DNA of 33,339 nt from the NCBI GenBank assembly GCA_013813765.1, contig JACCRC010000278.1, forward strand, positions 1 to 33,339, in the 5' to 3' direction. The notes beneath the pieces were generated by a model. That model made no database searches. It saw nothing but the letters and a program-made list of their open reading frames with translations, and was not told the DNA's origin. Positions 15,011 through 24,086 of this stretch are shown one piece after another; position 1 is the stretch's first letter, and every line of letters begins with the position of its first letter. The translations under genes and the position numbers were made by a program. The DNA is from Deltaproteobacteria bacterium. Its GTDB lineage: Bacteria > Myxococcota_A > Polyangia > Haliangiales > Haliangiaceae.

Positions 15011-16114
15011 CTAATGACGTGTCGCGCCAACGACGCGCATCGCGGCCGGCGCCGATGCATTCGGATCGCCGTTGTTCGCCCGCGAAGCATCCGCCTCGAC
15101 GTCGAGCGGCATCGCATCGACGCTGACGACATGCATGCCGAGGAGGCGGCGCTCGAAGCGGCGAGCCATCGACTCGAGGATTGCCCACTGCTCGTACGGG
15201 ATGTCGAGCCGCATCATCTCCTGGTAGAGGTTGCGGAAGCGCATCACGGTCTCCGCTGCGTCGTCGGCGCCGCGGGCGTCGAGGATCTTGTTCAACAGCT
15301 GCAGCTCGTCCTGCACGTGCTTCGCGTCCTCGTGCTCGACAAGGTACGCGTGCGAATCGAGCTTCGTCCGCGAGAACATGGCGCGGATGTGCGCGAGCTT
15401 CGCGGACTTGCCACGCATCAGCATGTCGCCGGGGTAGAGGTACATCTGCACGCCATCCGAGGTGACCCGGCGAAGCTTGTCACCGACGAATGCCGAGACG
15501 GCTCCCTTCGCCATCGTCCGCATGATCGTCGTGGCGATCACCATGTATCCCGGCACGTCATCGACCTTCGGTGGGAAGCCCGCACGGCCGCTTGCCTCCG
15601 CGAGCGCGGCCAGCACGTCCTCGTACTCGCCCTGCTGCGGCTGCAGGTAGACGTGCTCCTCGGACCAGCCACGGACGAGCGACGCGACCTTCACGATCGG
15701 CACGGTGATCAGCACGACCACGGTGGCCGCGAAGAAGCCGAGCGCGAGTGGATAGCCGTGCAGCATCGCCGACAGCTTGTTTCCCTTCGCGTTCGGCGCG
15801 GCGAAGTGAACGAGCAGGCCCACGATCATCGGCGTGATCACGGCGAGCCCGATCCAGATCCCCCGCATCGCTGTCTCGCCGATCCAGTCGTGCAGCGGTG
15901 CCATCGCGATCGCCCAGTTCGCGAGCTTCGGATAGAACGTACCGACCACGAAGAACGGCCAGGCCAGTGACAGGACCAGCGCTCCGGTCACCAGCAGGTT
16001 CTGTTTACGGGGAAGCTTTCCAAACAGCGCGCTGACCGACCATCCAAAGACGGCCTGCACGATGTCTCCGGCCTTGCGGGACAGAAAGCTGAACAGGAAG
16101 GTGATGATCGCCAC
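15011..16114 (-). CDS. membrane protein of unknown function with cytosolic-type C-terminal domain
   Basis: This is 367 residues from GTG 16114 (VAIITFLFSFLSRKAGD). Further upstream the frame stays open but reads as Arg-rich shadow sequence, so I truncated it there. Three hydrophobic segments are visible at about 38-60 (LLVTGALVLSLAWPFFVVG), 85-105 and 122-145. After these comes a soluble Arg/Glu-rich helical region with LEHEDAKHVQDELQLLNKILDARG. No family is recognised. It lies 124 bases downstream of the ECF-sigma fusion on the same strand; whether it is part of that regulon is only a guess. Confidence 0.65.
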   Translation of the reverse strand: MAIITFLFSFLSRKAGDIVQAVFGWSVSALFGKLPRKQNLLVTGALVLSLAWPFFVVGTFYPKLANWAIAMAPLHDWIGETAMRGIWIGLAVITPMIVGLLVHFAAPNAKGNKLSAMLHGYPLALGFFAATVVVLITVPIVKVASLVRGWSEEHVYLQPQQGEYEDVLAALAEASGRAGFPPKVDDVPGYMVIATTIMRTMAKGAVSAFVGDKLRRVTSDGVQMYLYPGDMLMRGKSAKLAHIRAMFSRTKLDSHAYLVEHEDAKHVQDELQLLNKILDARGADDAAETVMRFRNLYQEMMRLDIPYEQWAILESMARRFERRLLGMHVVSVDAMPLDVEADASRANNGDPNASAPAAMRVVGATRH

Positions 16115-16238
16115 GAGGTGGTTCAGTGCACCGCGTGTGCCTGTGCCGCGCGCGCAGAGCCACCGCCATGCGTAGGATTCCACTACGAGCTTTTCGGAAA
16201 ACCGAGCGCCAGCGAAGCAGCGTTGAGAAACCGCGCGG

Positions 16239-18050
16239 CTACTTTCGCTCCACGTCGAAGCTGACCTCGAGTGTGGGCTTGTCCGCGGGTACCTCGATCG
16301 TGCGGCACACGAACGGGCTCTGCTCCTTCTCGCGCGTGGCTGCGTCGACGCACATCGTGTGCGTCCCCGGCGCGACGTCATGGAACTGCGCGGGCCGGTC
16401 AGCATCCTGCCCACCGAGTAGAAAATTCAGGACCGCACCCGAGCGCGCGCGCTTCTTCAGCTCGGCTTGGTCCAGCTTCTCGGTGCCCGGATAGAAGAAG
16501 TACTCCACGGTCCAGAGTCCCGGCCGAAACGCCGAGGCGATCACGAGCACGCCGGTCTTCAGCTCGAGCGCCACCTCGGTCGGCGCACCGCTCTTCACCG
16601 TCACGTCGCGCACCAGCGGTGGGCTCGTGCCACCCGCGAACATCTGCGCCGACTGCACCGAGATCTTGTAGCCGCCGGGCGGCAGCAGCGGCACGCGCAG
16701 CTCACCGCTCGCGTCGGTCTTCAGCCCGAGCCGCAAGCCACCGCCTGCCGGCGTGATGCTGACCTCCGCCTCGCGCCCCGCCGCGCCCTGCGTCACGCGT
16801 AGAGCGAGGGCGCCAGGGCGCGGCACTCGAAGGTTCACCGTCGCGTCCGCACGTCCCGCGGGGACCGACGCCACGGCGGACCAGCCGCGCGCGTGCAGTG
16901 CGACCGCGGAGGACGCGACCTCCTCGTGGCTCGCGACGACGAACGTTCCATCGGCTGCGCTGACCGCGCCTTGCTCGCCGAACAGCGAGCCCATGTGCGC
17001 ATCGAGGCGCGAGCCGACAACCACCACCGCACCCGCGATCGGTGCCCCCGTGTCATCGGTGACGCGGCCGCGGACCTTTCGCTCGAACGTGGGCGCCGCC
17101 GGCTGCTCCCACAGGTACGTCGGAGAGACGCCGCCCTCCAGGTTCACGGCGACGCTCGTCGGAGCGAGCACCGTCAGCTCGTACGCGCCCGCCTTCGCAG
17201 GTGGCGCGAGCCCTCCGATCGCGATCCCCGGCTGATCCGCGGACCCCTTCGGCAGCTCGGGCGGAACGTCGACGAGGATCGCTCCCGCCTTGCTCGCTGC
17301 GGAGCCGGAGCGTCCGGACTCGCGCGCGGCGGATTCGCCTCCGCCCGCGGGCGCCGCATCGCTCGAACCACCCCGCGCGACCGCGACGACACCCGCAATC
17401 ATTCCCGCGAGACACACCGCTCCACCGACCTTGATCAACATGCTCGTTCCCTTTCCTCCGGTCGCCGCTGCCGCGGCGCCACTCCTTGTTGCGATGATCG
17501 CGAGCACCGCCGCAGCTGCCGCAGCGGCCGGGCGCCGCTTGCGTCCCTGGCGCTCGAGCGGCGGCGCCAGCTCGGCGCGCAACAGCCCGCGCGCCCGCGA
17601 GATCCGCTTCTGCGCTGCTTCCTCGGTGATGCCGAGCGTCGCCGCGACCTGCGCGATCGACTGCTGCTCCCAGTAGAAGAGCACGAGCACCTCGCGATGC
17701 TCCTCCGGTACCTCCGCCAGCGCCGCGTGCAGCTCGGCCTGTGCTTCGCGCTCGACCGCGCCCTCGATGACGTTCGGCACTGCATCCACCGCTTCGATCA
17801 CGTCGCCACCCACCTCGCGGCGCCTCGCGCGCAGCGCGTTGCGTCCCTGGTTCCGCGCGATGCCGCACAACCACGGCCGCACGCGGCTGGGATCGCGAAG
17901 CCGGTCGCGCGAGCCCCACGCCGCGATGAACGTCTCCTGCGCGATGTCCTCGCTCAGCGCGAGGTCACGCGTGGTCGCGTACGCGACGGCGACGACCGCA
18001 CCATAGTGCTGCTCGACCAACCGGCCCAGCTCCTCGAGATCCTCGGGCAT
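16239..18050 (-). CDS. ECF sigma factor fused to membrane segment(s) and carboxypeptidase-like regulatory domains
   Basis: This is 603 residues. Sigma2 (about 11-76) contains SEDIAQETFIAAWGSRDRL and RPWLCGIARNQ. Sigma4 (107-160) contains VPEEHREVLVLFYWEQQSIAQVAATLGITEEAAQKRISRA, a clear helix-turn-helix. RKRR (170-173) then precedes an Ala-rich stretch (174-198) and a hydrophobic segment (208-225, VGGAVCLAGMIAGVVAV). From about 325 are two or three beta-sandwich domains of the carboxypeptidase-regulatory type (KVRGRVTDDTGAPIAGAVV, then SITPAGGGLRLGLKTDASGE). With one membrane span the C-terminus is outside; with two it is inside. ECF factors are usually 160-200 residues, so two thirds of this protein is extra. 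I infer a membrane-tethered sigma factor; no separate anti-sigma gene is evident. Confidence 0.88.
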   Translation of the reverse strand: MPEDLEELGRLVEQHYGAVVAVAYATTRDLALSEDIAQETFIAAWGSRDRLRDPSRVRPWLCGIARNQGRNALRARRREVGGDVIEAVDAVPNVIEGAVEREAQAELHAALAEVPEEHREVLVLFYWEQQSIAQVAATLGITEEAAQKRISRARGLLRAELAPPLERQGRKRRPAAAAAAAVLAIIATRSGAAAAATGGKGTSMLIKVGGAVCLAGMIAGVVAVARGGSSDAAPAGGGESAARESGRSGSAASKAGAILVDVPPELPKGSADQPGIAIGGLAPPAKAGAYELTVLAPTSVAVNLEGGVSPTYLWEQPAAPTFERKVRGRVTDDTGAPIAGAVVVVGSRLDAHMGSLFGEQGAVSAADGTFVVASHEEVASSAVALHARGWSAVASVPAGRADATVNLRVPRPGALALRVTQGAAGREAEVSITPAGGGLRLGLKTDASGELRVPLLPPGGYKISVQSAQMFAGGTSPPLVRDVTVKSGAPTEVALELKTGVLVIASAFRPGLWTVEYFFYPGTEKLDQAELKKRARSGAVLNFLLGGQDADRPAQFHDVAPGTHTMCVDAATREKEQSPFVCRTIEVPADKPTLEVSFDVERK

Positions 18051-18117
18051 TCACCATCTAGTAACCCGAGCCGCCGAAACCAGACACGGAATCATCGACC
18101 TCGCGAAGCCCGCGAGA

Positions 18118-18816
18118 TCAGGTGGATTCCGGCTCGACGATGCCCTTCTCTTGCAGCCGGCGGCAGATGAGGCCGCAGACGATCGCCCACGCGAGCCCGA
18201 GCATCCAGCCGCCGAGCACGTCGGTCGGGAAGTGCACGCCCATGTAGACGCGGGTGAAGCCGATCACGAGCGCGAGCATGGCGGCCGTGATGAACACGAA
18301 CAGCTTCAGCTTGCGCTCCTTGAAGGTCATCGAGAGCAAGAGGCCAAGCGTTGGATAGATCGCGGAGGCGATCAGGGAGTGGCCGCTCGGGAACGATAGA
18401 CTGCTCACGTCGGTCAGATGCGGCACGATGTTCGGGCGCTCGCGGCCGAACAGATCCTTGAGCACCCAGATCGCGACCGCGGTGCCGACCCCGCAGGCGA
18501 TCACCACGATCGCCTGGTTGCGGCGCTTCACGAGGATCAGGAACAGACTCGCGATGATCACGATGAGCGTCGCGATGGTGCTCGAGCCGAGGGCCGACAG
18601 GTTGACGACGACGCCCTTCAAGAACATTCCGCCGAGCGGCTCACCATCGGGCGTGCGCAGCACCCGCAGGATCACGTGGTCGAAGGCGTCGGTCTCCGTC
18701 TCCATGACGTTGCTGGCCAGCGCTGCGAAGCCGAGCACGAGCCCGAGCGCTATCGCGATCCCGATCACCAGGACGCGATCGGTCCGCCACAAGCGCTTCG
18801 CGGTCTCTGCAATCAC
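18118..18816 (-). CDS. PAP2-family membrane phosphatase
   Basis: This is 232 residues with all three PAP2 (phosphatidate/lipid phosphatase) motifs: KDLFGRERP (K-x6-RP), PSGHS, and RVYMGVHFPTD (R-x5-H-x3-D, ending with the catalytic His and its Asp partner). Five to six hydrophobic segments place the active site at a membrane face. Family members dephosphorylate lipid phosphates such as undecaprenyl diphosphate, phosphatidate or PgpB-type substrates, and which applies is not visible. It starts at ATG 18816 and ends 67 bases before the sigma-fusion start on the same strand. Confidence 0.9.
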   Translation of the reverse strand: MIAETAKRLWRTDRVLVIGIAIALGLVLGFAALASNVMETETDAFDHVILRVLRTPDGEPLGGMFLKGVVVNLSALGSSTIATLIVIIASLFLILVKRRNQAIVVIACGVGTAVAIWVLKDLFGRERPNIVPHLTDVSSLSFPSGHSLIASAIYPTLGLLLSMTFKERKLKLFVFITAAMLALVIGFTRVYMGVHFPTDVLGGWMLGLAWAIVCGLICRRLQEKGIVEPEST

Positions 18817-18867
18817 GGGTGGAGCCTAGACCGAGTTCGCGCGCTGGAGGAGTCTCAGGCTCGGGCC

Positions 18868-18889
18868 GCGTACGTAAATTTACGCACGC
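18868..18889. promoter_or_regulatory. 22-bp imperfect palindrome with AT-rich core
   Basis: The core CGTAAATTTACG is a perfect 12-bp palindrome, and the flanks GCGT and ACGC continue the symmetry with a single mismatched pair, so 20 of 22 positions are symmetric. An A/T core in this GC-rich DNA stands out. It lies about 52 bases upstream of the PAP2 start and may be an operator for that gene or for the plus-strand unit beginning at 18916. Confidence 0.5.
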
Positions 18890-18915
18890 GCACAGATCTG
18901 CGCTTGCACGAGGTG

Positions 18916-18978
18916 ATGGCGGTGCTTGCCTACACGAACAGCACGAGCAAACCGGGCAAGAGTCATGGCCGCAAGTGA
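18916..18978 (+). CDS. possible 20-aa small or leader peptide
   Basis: ATG 18916 follows the purine-rich GAGGTG and opens a 20-codon frame ending TGA 18978, Ser/Thr/Lys-rich with C-terminal KPGKSHGRK. Third codon positions are mostly G or C, as in local genes, but the length gives little statistical support. It precedes alternative hairpins and a conventional gene, so a leader peptide is possible; a remnant or chance frame is equally possible. Confidence 0.22.
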   Translation: MAVLAYTNSTSKPGKSHGRK

Positions 18979-18990
18979 GCGGGCACACGG

Positions 18991-19018
18991 AGCCCGCGGG
19001 TGGGCTAAACCGCCCGCG
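18991..19018 (+). promoter_or_regulatory. two mutually exclusive hairpins, attenuator- or terminator-like
   Basis: One stem pairs AGCCC (18991-18995) with GGGCT (19002-19006). The other pairs CGCGGGTGG (18995-19003) with CCGCCCGCG (19010-19018) through nine pairs, one of them G-T. They share bases, so only one can form. There is no T-run after 19018, so this is not a classic intrinsic terminator. It begins 12 bases after the possible small ORF. Confidence 0.35.
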
Positions 19019-19026
19019 ACACGTCT

Positions 19027-19040
19027 GATCGTCGACGATC
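19027..19040. promoter_or_regulatory. perfect 14-bp palindrome GATCGTCGACGATC
   Basis: The inverted repeat is exact and centred on GTCGAC, 43 bases upstream of the ATG at 19084. A purine-rich GGAGGAGG follows at 19047-19054. It could be an operator or a transcript stem; no family can be assigned. Confidence 0.4.
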
Positions 19041-19083
19041 CTCGTCGGAGGAGGCGGGCACGAGACGTGCGTTACGATCAGCG

Positions 19084-19398
19084 ATGAAGACCCCGCCGAG
19101 CTCCGAGACGCCCCCGGTCGACGTGAGTCAGATCGAAGAGGCTCCGCGCAACATCAACAGTGTGGATGCCGGCGCGGGGCAACCCATGGTTGCACGTCTC
19201 ATGGCGCGCAAGGCCGAGCTCGAGACGATCCTTGCGGGCCTTGCGGAGGATGACAGGGGAACCCGGAGCGATATCGAAGGAGCGCTCGCGCACCTCGTCT
19301 TGCTGACGTGTGGCAATCTCGAAGATGTTCCGAAGCTGGTCATCGTAGACATGAGTCGCTGGCTCGAGCGCACGAGGCATCTCGGCGAACGGGCCTGA
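19084..19398 (+). CDS. small hypothetical protein, 104 aa
   Basis: ATG 19084 opens 104 residues: a Pro/Ser-rich N-terminus (1-25), then a helical region with MVARLMARKAELETILAGL and GTRSDIEGALAHLVLLT, ending with SRWLERTRHLGERA. There is no signal peptide, so it is probably cytosolic. No family is recognised. It lies between the palindrome- and hairpin-rich leader and the NtrC-like regulator, which starts 67 bases later on the same strand. A strong Shine-Dalgarno-like GGAGGAGG is 29 bases upstream of the ATG, too far for it. It could instead serve a seven-codon frame (GTG 19067) whose TGA overlaps this ATG as ATGA. Confidence 0.6.
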   Translation: MKTPPSSETPPVDVSQIEEAPRNINSVDAGAGQPMVARLMARKAELETILAGLAEDDRGTRSDIEGALAHLVLLTCGNLEDVPKLVIVDMSRWLERTRHLGERA

Positions 19399-19465
19399 GA
19401 CGCGCGCATGCGCACACACACTTTGCTCCTGGCGCCACCGACTGCACGCGTATAGTGGTGATGTA

Positions 19466-20853
<1,388 letters not shown>

Positions 20854-20857
<4 letters not shown>

Positions 20858-21963
20858 CCTTGGTCGACGCGCTCGGGCAGAACGACTCGGAACGTTGTTC
20901 CCGACGCCGCTGACTCCGCCGTGACACTGCCGCCGTGCGCACGGACAATCTCGCGAACGATGTAAAGACCGAGCCCCAGACCGCCACCCGTCGGCGCGTC
21001 GGATCCGCGCCGGTAAGGCTCGAAGAAGGTCTCGAGCTCCGCCGGTGGAATCGGACCCTCGCGAACCTCGTTGTGGACCGTGATCGTCGTCGTGCCCTCC
21101 GACTGAGACATCACGATGCTGATCGGTCCGCCTTCGAGGCCATGGCGTACGGCATTGCTCAGCAGACTCGCGGCGACCTGATTGAGCCGGTCCGGGTCCC
21201 ATACGCCTTTGAGCTCGGAGGCGCCCAGCAGTGCGAACTGGTTGCGGGGGGCGGTCCTAGCCAGATCCGCGATCGCGGACTCGATCAGCGGCGAGAGCCG
21301 GGTTCTGCAGCGTGCGAGCGGGATGCCCCCACCCAGCCTTGCTCGCGTCATGTCGAGCAACTGATCGACCATGACGGTCATGCGCTTGGCGAACGACACC
21401 ATCCGCGTGACCGTGTCGGCAACCGACGGATCGTCCTTGTGCTTGCCGACGAGGATCTCGGCCCCGATCATGATCGCAGCGAGTGGAGCGCGCAGGTCAT
21501 GACCGACGACACCGAGCATGTCGCGCTGGAACTGCGCCGTTCGTTCATGCTCTGCCTGCAGGCTTCGACGCTGCTCGTCCAGCTCGCGCGCGGCGTCGGC
21601 AGCGAGGCTCGCGTAGGCGATGCACGTCTCGATCGTGGAGATGTCCTCCGCGTCAAACGCAGGTCCGCTCGAACGCGCGACGGTGACGGTTCCGCGCAGC
21701 AGCCTGCCGCTCGTTAGCGACAGTGTCATGCGGTGACTGGAGATCGTCGGCGTTCCTTCGCCCTCGCCCTCGGGGGTCAACGCGACCGAGCACTCGTCGC
21801 ACAGCTCCGGTGTGAGAGCGCCGACCAGCACGCTGAAGATCTTGTCCAGGTCGTAACGAGCGCCGAACAGCGACTGCGCGAGGCCTTGGATGACCCTCGA
21901 CCGGCTCTGACCGCGCACGCCCGACACCGAGCGTTCGGTGACCGTGCCTGGGGGCTCGTGCAT
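20854..21963 (-). CDS. sensor histidine kinase with GAF-like N-terminus
   Basis: This is 369 residues. Residues about 20-120 look like a small GAF-type sensor, followed by a coiled coil (120-148). HisKA is MLGVVGHDLRAPL with His155. The HATPase has the N box SLLSNAVRHG (Asn270), VHNEVREGPIPPAELETFFEPYRRG and GGGLGLGLYIVREIV. The G1 box has Asn in place of Asp, as in kinases with an N-E-G-x-PIP segment. There is no transmembrane segment, so it is cytosolic. It runs convergent to the NtrC-like regulator, and the two stops share CTAA (20854-20857). A cognate pair is possible, though the regulator lacks the usual phosphoacceptor. Confidence 0.9.
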
Positions 21964-22060
21964 CCGGCCGACCTACGCACGATATGTGCCCGTCCAGTAC
22001 CGGGCAAAGAACCCCCGGTGGCGATCGCCCGTGGCCAATCTTGCGAGATTGTGGGCAAAC

Positions 22061-22081
22061 CGTGGGCGCATGTCGCCCACG
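22061..22081. promoter_or_regulatory. 8-bp-stem inverted repeat in a divergent promoter region
   Basis: CGTGGGCG (22061-22068) and CGCCCACG (22074-22081) form a perfect stem around CATGT. It lies between the histidine kinase start (21963, minus) and the GlsB-type gene (22178, plus). It may be an operator or RNA hairpin; no T-run follows. Confidence 0.4.
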
Positions 22082-22148
22082 CCGGTCTCGTCGATGATGG
22101 CTGCCTCCACCGTGGCCACCGCGGACCGTGGCGCTACAGAAAACCGGG

Positions 22149-22165
22149 GTGGCACGCGGCGCGCA
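22149..22165 (+). promoter_or_regulatory. sigma54-like -24/-12 element before the GlsB-type gene
   Basis: TGGCACG at 22150-22156 equals the -24 consensus, and GC at 22163-22164 is ten bases after the GG. The -12 box GCGCA has two mismatches to TTGCA. It ends 12 bases before the ATG at 22178, similar in placement to the elements at 9482 and 10203. In GC-rich DNA the GG-N10-GC pattern alone is common, so the support comes mainly from the intact -24 box. Confidence 0.35.
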
Positions 22166-22177
22166 GGGTTCGCGGCA

Positions 22178-22429
22178 ATGCACATCCTCTACATGCTCCT
22201 GATCGGTCTCGTCGTCGGTGCGCTCGCGAAGTTCGTGATGCCCGGTCGGGATCCCGGCGGCATCATCATCACCATCCTGATCGGCATCGCCGGCTCGATG
22301 CTCGCCGGCTTTATCGGTCGCGAGATGAACTGGTACCACCACGGCCAGCCGGCCGGCTTCATCGCGTCGATTGGCGGCGCGCTCCTGCTGCTGCTGGTGT
22401 ATCGCCTGGTCGTCCGCGCACGCACCTGA
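22178..22429 (+). CDS. GlsB/YeaQ/YmgE-family small membrane protein
   Basis: This is 83 residues in three hydrophobic segments: MHILYMLLIGLVVGALAKFVMPG, then DPGGIIITILIGIAGSMLAGFIG, then FIASIGGALLLLLVYRLVV. The Gly-rich membrane segments and the PGRDPGG turn are those of the GlsB/YeaQ family, earlier called transglycosylase-associated proteins. They are inner-membrane proteins often raised in stress; no enzymatic activity is established. ATG 22178 matches the family's N-terminus. The histidine kinase at 22501 follows after 71 bases on the same strand. Confidence 0.88.
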   Translation: MHILYMLLIGLVVGALAKFVMPGRDPGGIIITILIGIAGSMLAGFIGREMNWYHHGQPAGFIASIGGALLLLLVYRLVVRART

Positions 22430-22464
22430 GGACCTCCGGAGTGCCTCGTGGGTCTGCGTAATAG

Positions 22465-22498
22465 CCCCGAGCTACAGGAGCTACAGGTACAGTCGGGG
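22465..22498 (+). promoter_or_regulatory. leader hairpin and tandem 9-bp repeat before the second histidine kinase
   Basis: CCCCGA (22465-22470) pairs with TCGGGG (22493-22498), which ends two bases before the ATG at 22501. Inside the loop GAGCTACAG occurs twice in tandem (22469-22477 and 22478-22486). Only CAGGAG inside the loop looks like a ribosome binding site, and it is about 20 bases from the ATG. The structure might limit initiation, but this is not established. Confidence 0.4.
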
Positions 22499-22500
22499 TC

Positions 22501-23601
22501 ATGGGTACGGGGGACAAACGCGATCCCATCGAGCGCGGATCGACCGATGAGAGTCTTCGCCTGGAGCGTCACAAGACCGATCACGCGCTCGCGAAGAACG
22601 CGGATACCCTCGGCCACGCGGCGGCCAGCGTGCTCGGCGACGCACGCGAGAAGGCCGACACCGTGCTCGATGACGCGCGAGCGCGAGAGGACCTCAAGAC
22701 CTCGAACGACGTGGATCACACCCTCCAGGATCGTCGGGACCTCAGTCGCGCACGAGCCCACGAGGATGCGATCCTGAGCGAGGCCAGGCAGAGCGCGGAT
22801 GTCCTTGCTCGCAACGAGCGCGGGCAGCAGCAGATCGCCCTCGCGAGGCTGCTCGCCTTCGAGCGCCAGGATACCGATCTGAAGCTCGAGCTCGAACGGA
22901 TGCGCGCCGATACGCTCCTGACCTCGCGAGAGGACTTCATGGCGATCGTCAGCCATGACCTGCGGAGCTTGCTCGGCGGGATCGCGCTCAGTGCGCAGTG
23001 CATGAAGGGCGTCGAGCACAGCCCCGAACCGTTCGAGAGGGTGAAGCTCTACGCCGATCGAATCCAGCGCTTCAGTGCCCGGATGAACCGGCTCATCGGC
23101 GACCTGATGGACGTCGCGAGCATCGAGGCGGGCAAGCTCGCTCTCGTGCGGTCGCGGCGCGATGGCGCGCTGCTACTCCGCGACGCGCTGGATGCCTTCG
23201 AGGAGGCCGCGACGCAGGACGGCATCCAGCTGTCCACCACATGTATCCACGAGCCCGGTGTTCTCGAGGTCGACCACGACCGCATCCTCCAGGTCCTCAC
23301 GAACCTCGTGGGCAATGCGCTCAAGTTCACGCCGCGCGGCGGGAAGATCGGGATCGCCGTCGAAACGCGGGAAGGCGTGGTCACATTCTCGGTGCGGGAT
23401 ACCGGCGAGGGCATCGAGCGCGAGCTCCTCGGCAAGATCTTCGATCGCTATTTTCAGTCGCACGACATCGACCGGCGGGGCCTGGGACTCGGACTCTTCA
23501 TCGCGAAGTCGATCGTCGAAGGCCACGGCGGCACGATCTGGGCGGAGAGCGAGCCTGGCCTTGGCAGCGCGTTCTACTTCACGGTTCCCTCGCCGCCGTG
23601 A
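22501..23601 (+). CDS. cytosolic histidine kinase with long coiled-coil N-terminus
   Basis: This is 366 residues. The first 140 are highly charged and helical with irregular Ala/Asp/Arg/Glu repeats (LGDAREKADTVLDDARARED), likely a coiled coil, with no PAS, GAF or membrane segment. HisKA is DFMAIVSHDLRSLLGG with His152. The HATPase has NLVGNALKFTPRGG (Asn272), DTGEGI (300-305) and GLGLGLFIAKSIVEGHGG. All catalytic boxes look intact. It is orphan in this interval, with no receiver adjacent on its strand. Input probably comes through the coiled coil or a partner. A molbindin gene follows after 12 bases. Confidence 0.92.
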   Translation: MGTGDKRDPIERGSTDESLRLERHKTDHALAKNADTLGHAAASVLGDAREKADTVLDDARAREDLKTSNDVDHTLQDRRDLSRARAHEDAILSEARQSADVLARNERGQQQIALARLLAFERQDTDLKLELERMRADTLLTSREDFMAIVSHDLRSLLGGIALSAQCMKGVEHSPEPFERVKLYADRIQRFSARMNRLIGDLMDVASIEAGKLALVRSRRDGALLLRDALDAFEEAATQDGIQLSTTCIHEPGVLEVDHDRILQVLTNLVGNALKFTPRGGKIGIAVETREGVVTFSVRDTGEGIERELLGKIFDRYFQSHDIDRRGLGLGLFIAKSIVEGHGGTIWAESEPGLGSAFYFTVPSPP

Positions 23602-23613
23602 GACGGTGCGGTC

Positions 23614-23823
23614 ATGAAATTCGGAGCGCGCAATCAGATCGTGGCGACGGTGGGTGCGGTCAAGACCGGTGACGTGATGAGCCAGGTCGAGCTGCAGGTC
23701 GATGGCCCGTCGACGATGGCGTCGGTGCTGACCACCGATTCGCTGCAGGATCTAGGGATCAAGCCGGGCGACAAGGTCCGCGTGGTCGTCAAAGCGATCC
23801 ACGTGCTGATCGTCCGCGACTAG
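23614..23823 (+). CDS. molbindin (Mop/TOBE domain), molybdate-binding
   Basis: This is 69 residues, a single Mop/TOBE domain: MKFGARNQIVATVGAVKTGDVMSQVELQV, then MASVLTTDSLQDLGIKPGDKVRVVVKAIHVLIVRD. The N-terminal ARNQ and the KxGDVMSQV segment are characteristic. Molbindins assemble into oligomers that bind molybdate or tungstate. ATG 23614 is 12 bases after the kinase stop, so the two are probably one transcript. Its stop TAG (23821-23823) is two bases from the convergent gene's stop. No molybdate transporter or cofactor genes are near. Confidence 0.9.
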   Translation: MKFGARNQIVATVGAVKTGDVMSQVELQVDGPSTMASVLTTDSLQDLGIKPGDKVRVVVKAIHVLIVRD

Positions 23824-23825
23824 AA

Positions 23826-24086
23826 CTAGCGACGGCGACCCTTCTTCTTCTTTGCCTTCGCCTTCGCACGCTCGGCGGTCTTGGCCTTCGCGGCCTTGCC
23901 CTTCGCCTCCTTCGCGCGAGGCTCGGGAGCCGCGACGCGCTCGGAGGTCTTCACCTTCATCGGCCGCGCTCCGGGTGGCTCGAGATACTCGCTCCAATCG
24001 ACCTTTGGCTTCGCCCGCGCATCGCCGGGGATCCCGACGCCGACGAAGACGACGAGCACGGCAAGCCACAGATGGCGGGAGAGCAT
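23826..24086 (-). CDS. small secreted lysine-rich protein, 86 aa
   Basis: ATG 24086 gives MLSRHLWLAVLVVFVGVGIPGDARA, a signal peptide with a likely cleavage after ARA. A purine-rich ribosome binding site (GGGAGAGGAAGG) stands right before the start. The mature part is about 60 residues: WSEYLEPPGARPMKVKT, then a Lys/Ala/Arg-rich tail ending KKKKGRRR. The low-complexity basic tail could bind nucleic acid or the anionic envelope. No family is recognised. The 113 bases to the upstream methyltransferase end show nothing definite. Confidence 0.7.
   Translation of the reverse strand: MLSRHLWLAVLVVFVGVGIPGDARAKPKVDWSEYLEPPGARPMKVKTSERVAAPEPRAKEAKGKAAKAKTAERAKAKAKKKKGRRR

Noticed and set aside
15011..18050. 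A defence or toxin-antitoxin island around the sigma fusion and membrane protein
   Set aside because: No nuclease, NTPase, toxin or phage marker is visible; the neighbours are envelope and regulatory genes.
18991..19018. Intrinsic terminator
   Set aside because: The stem is strong but no T-run follows on either strand, so it is reported only as an alternative structure.
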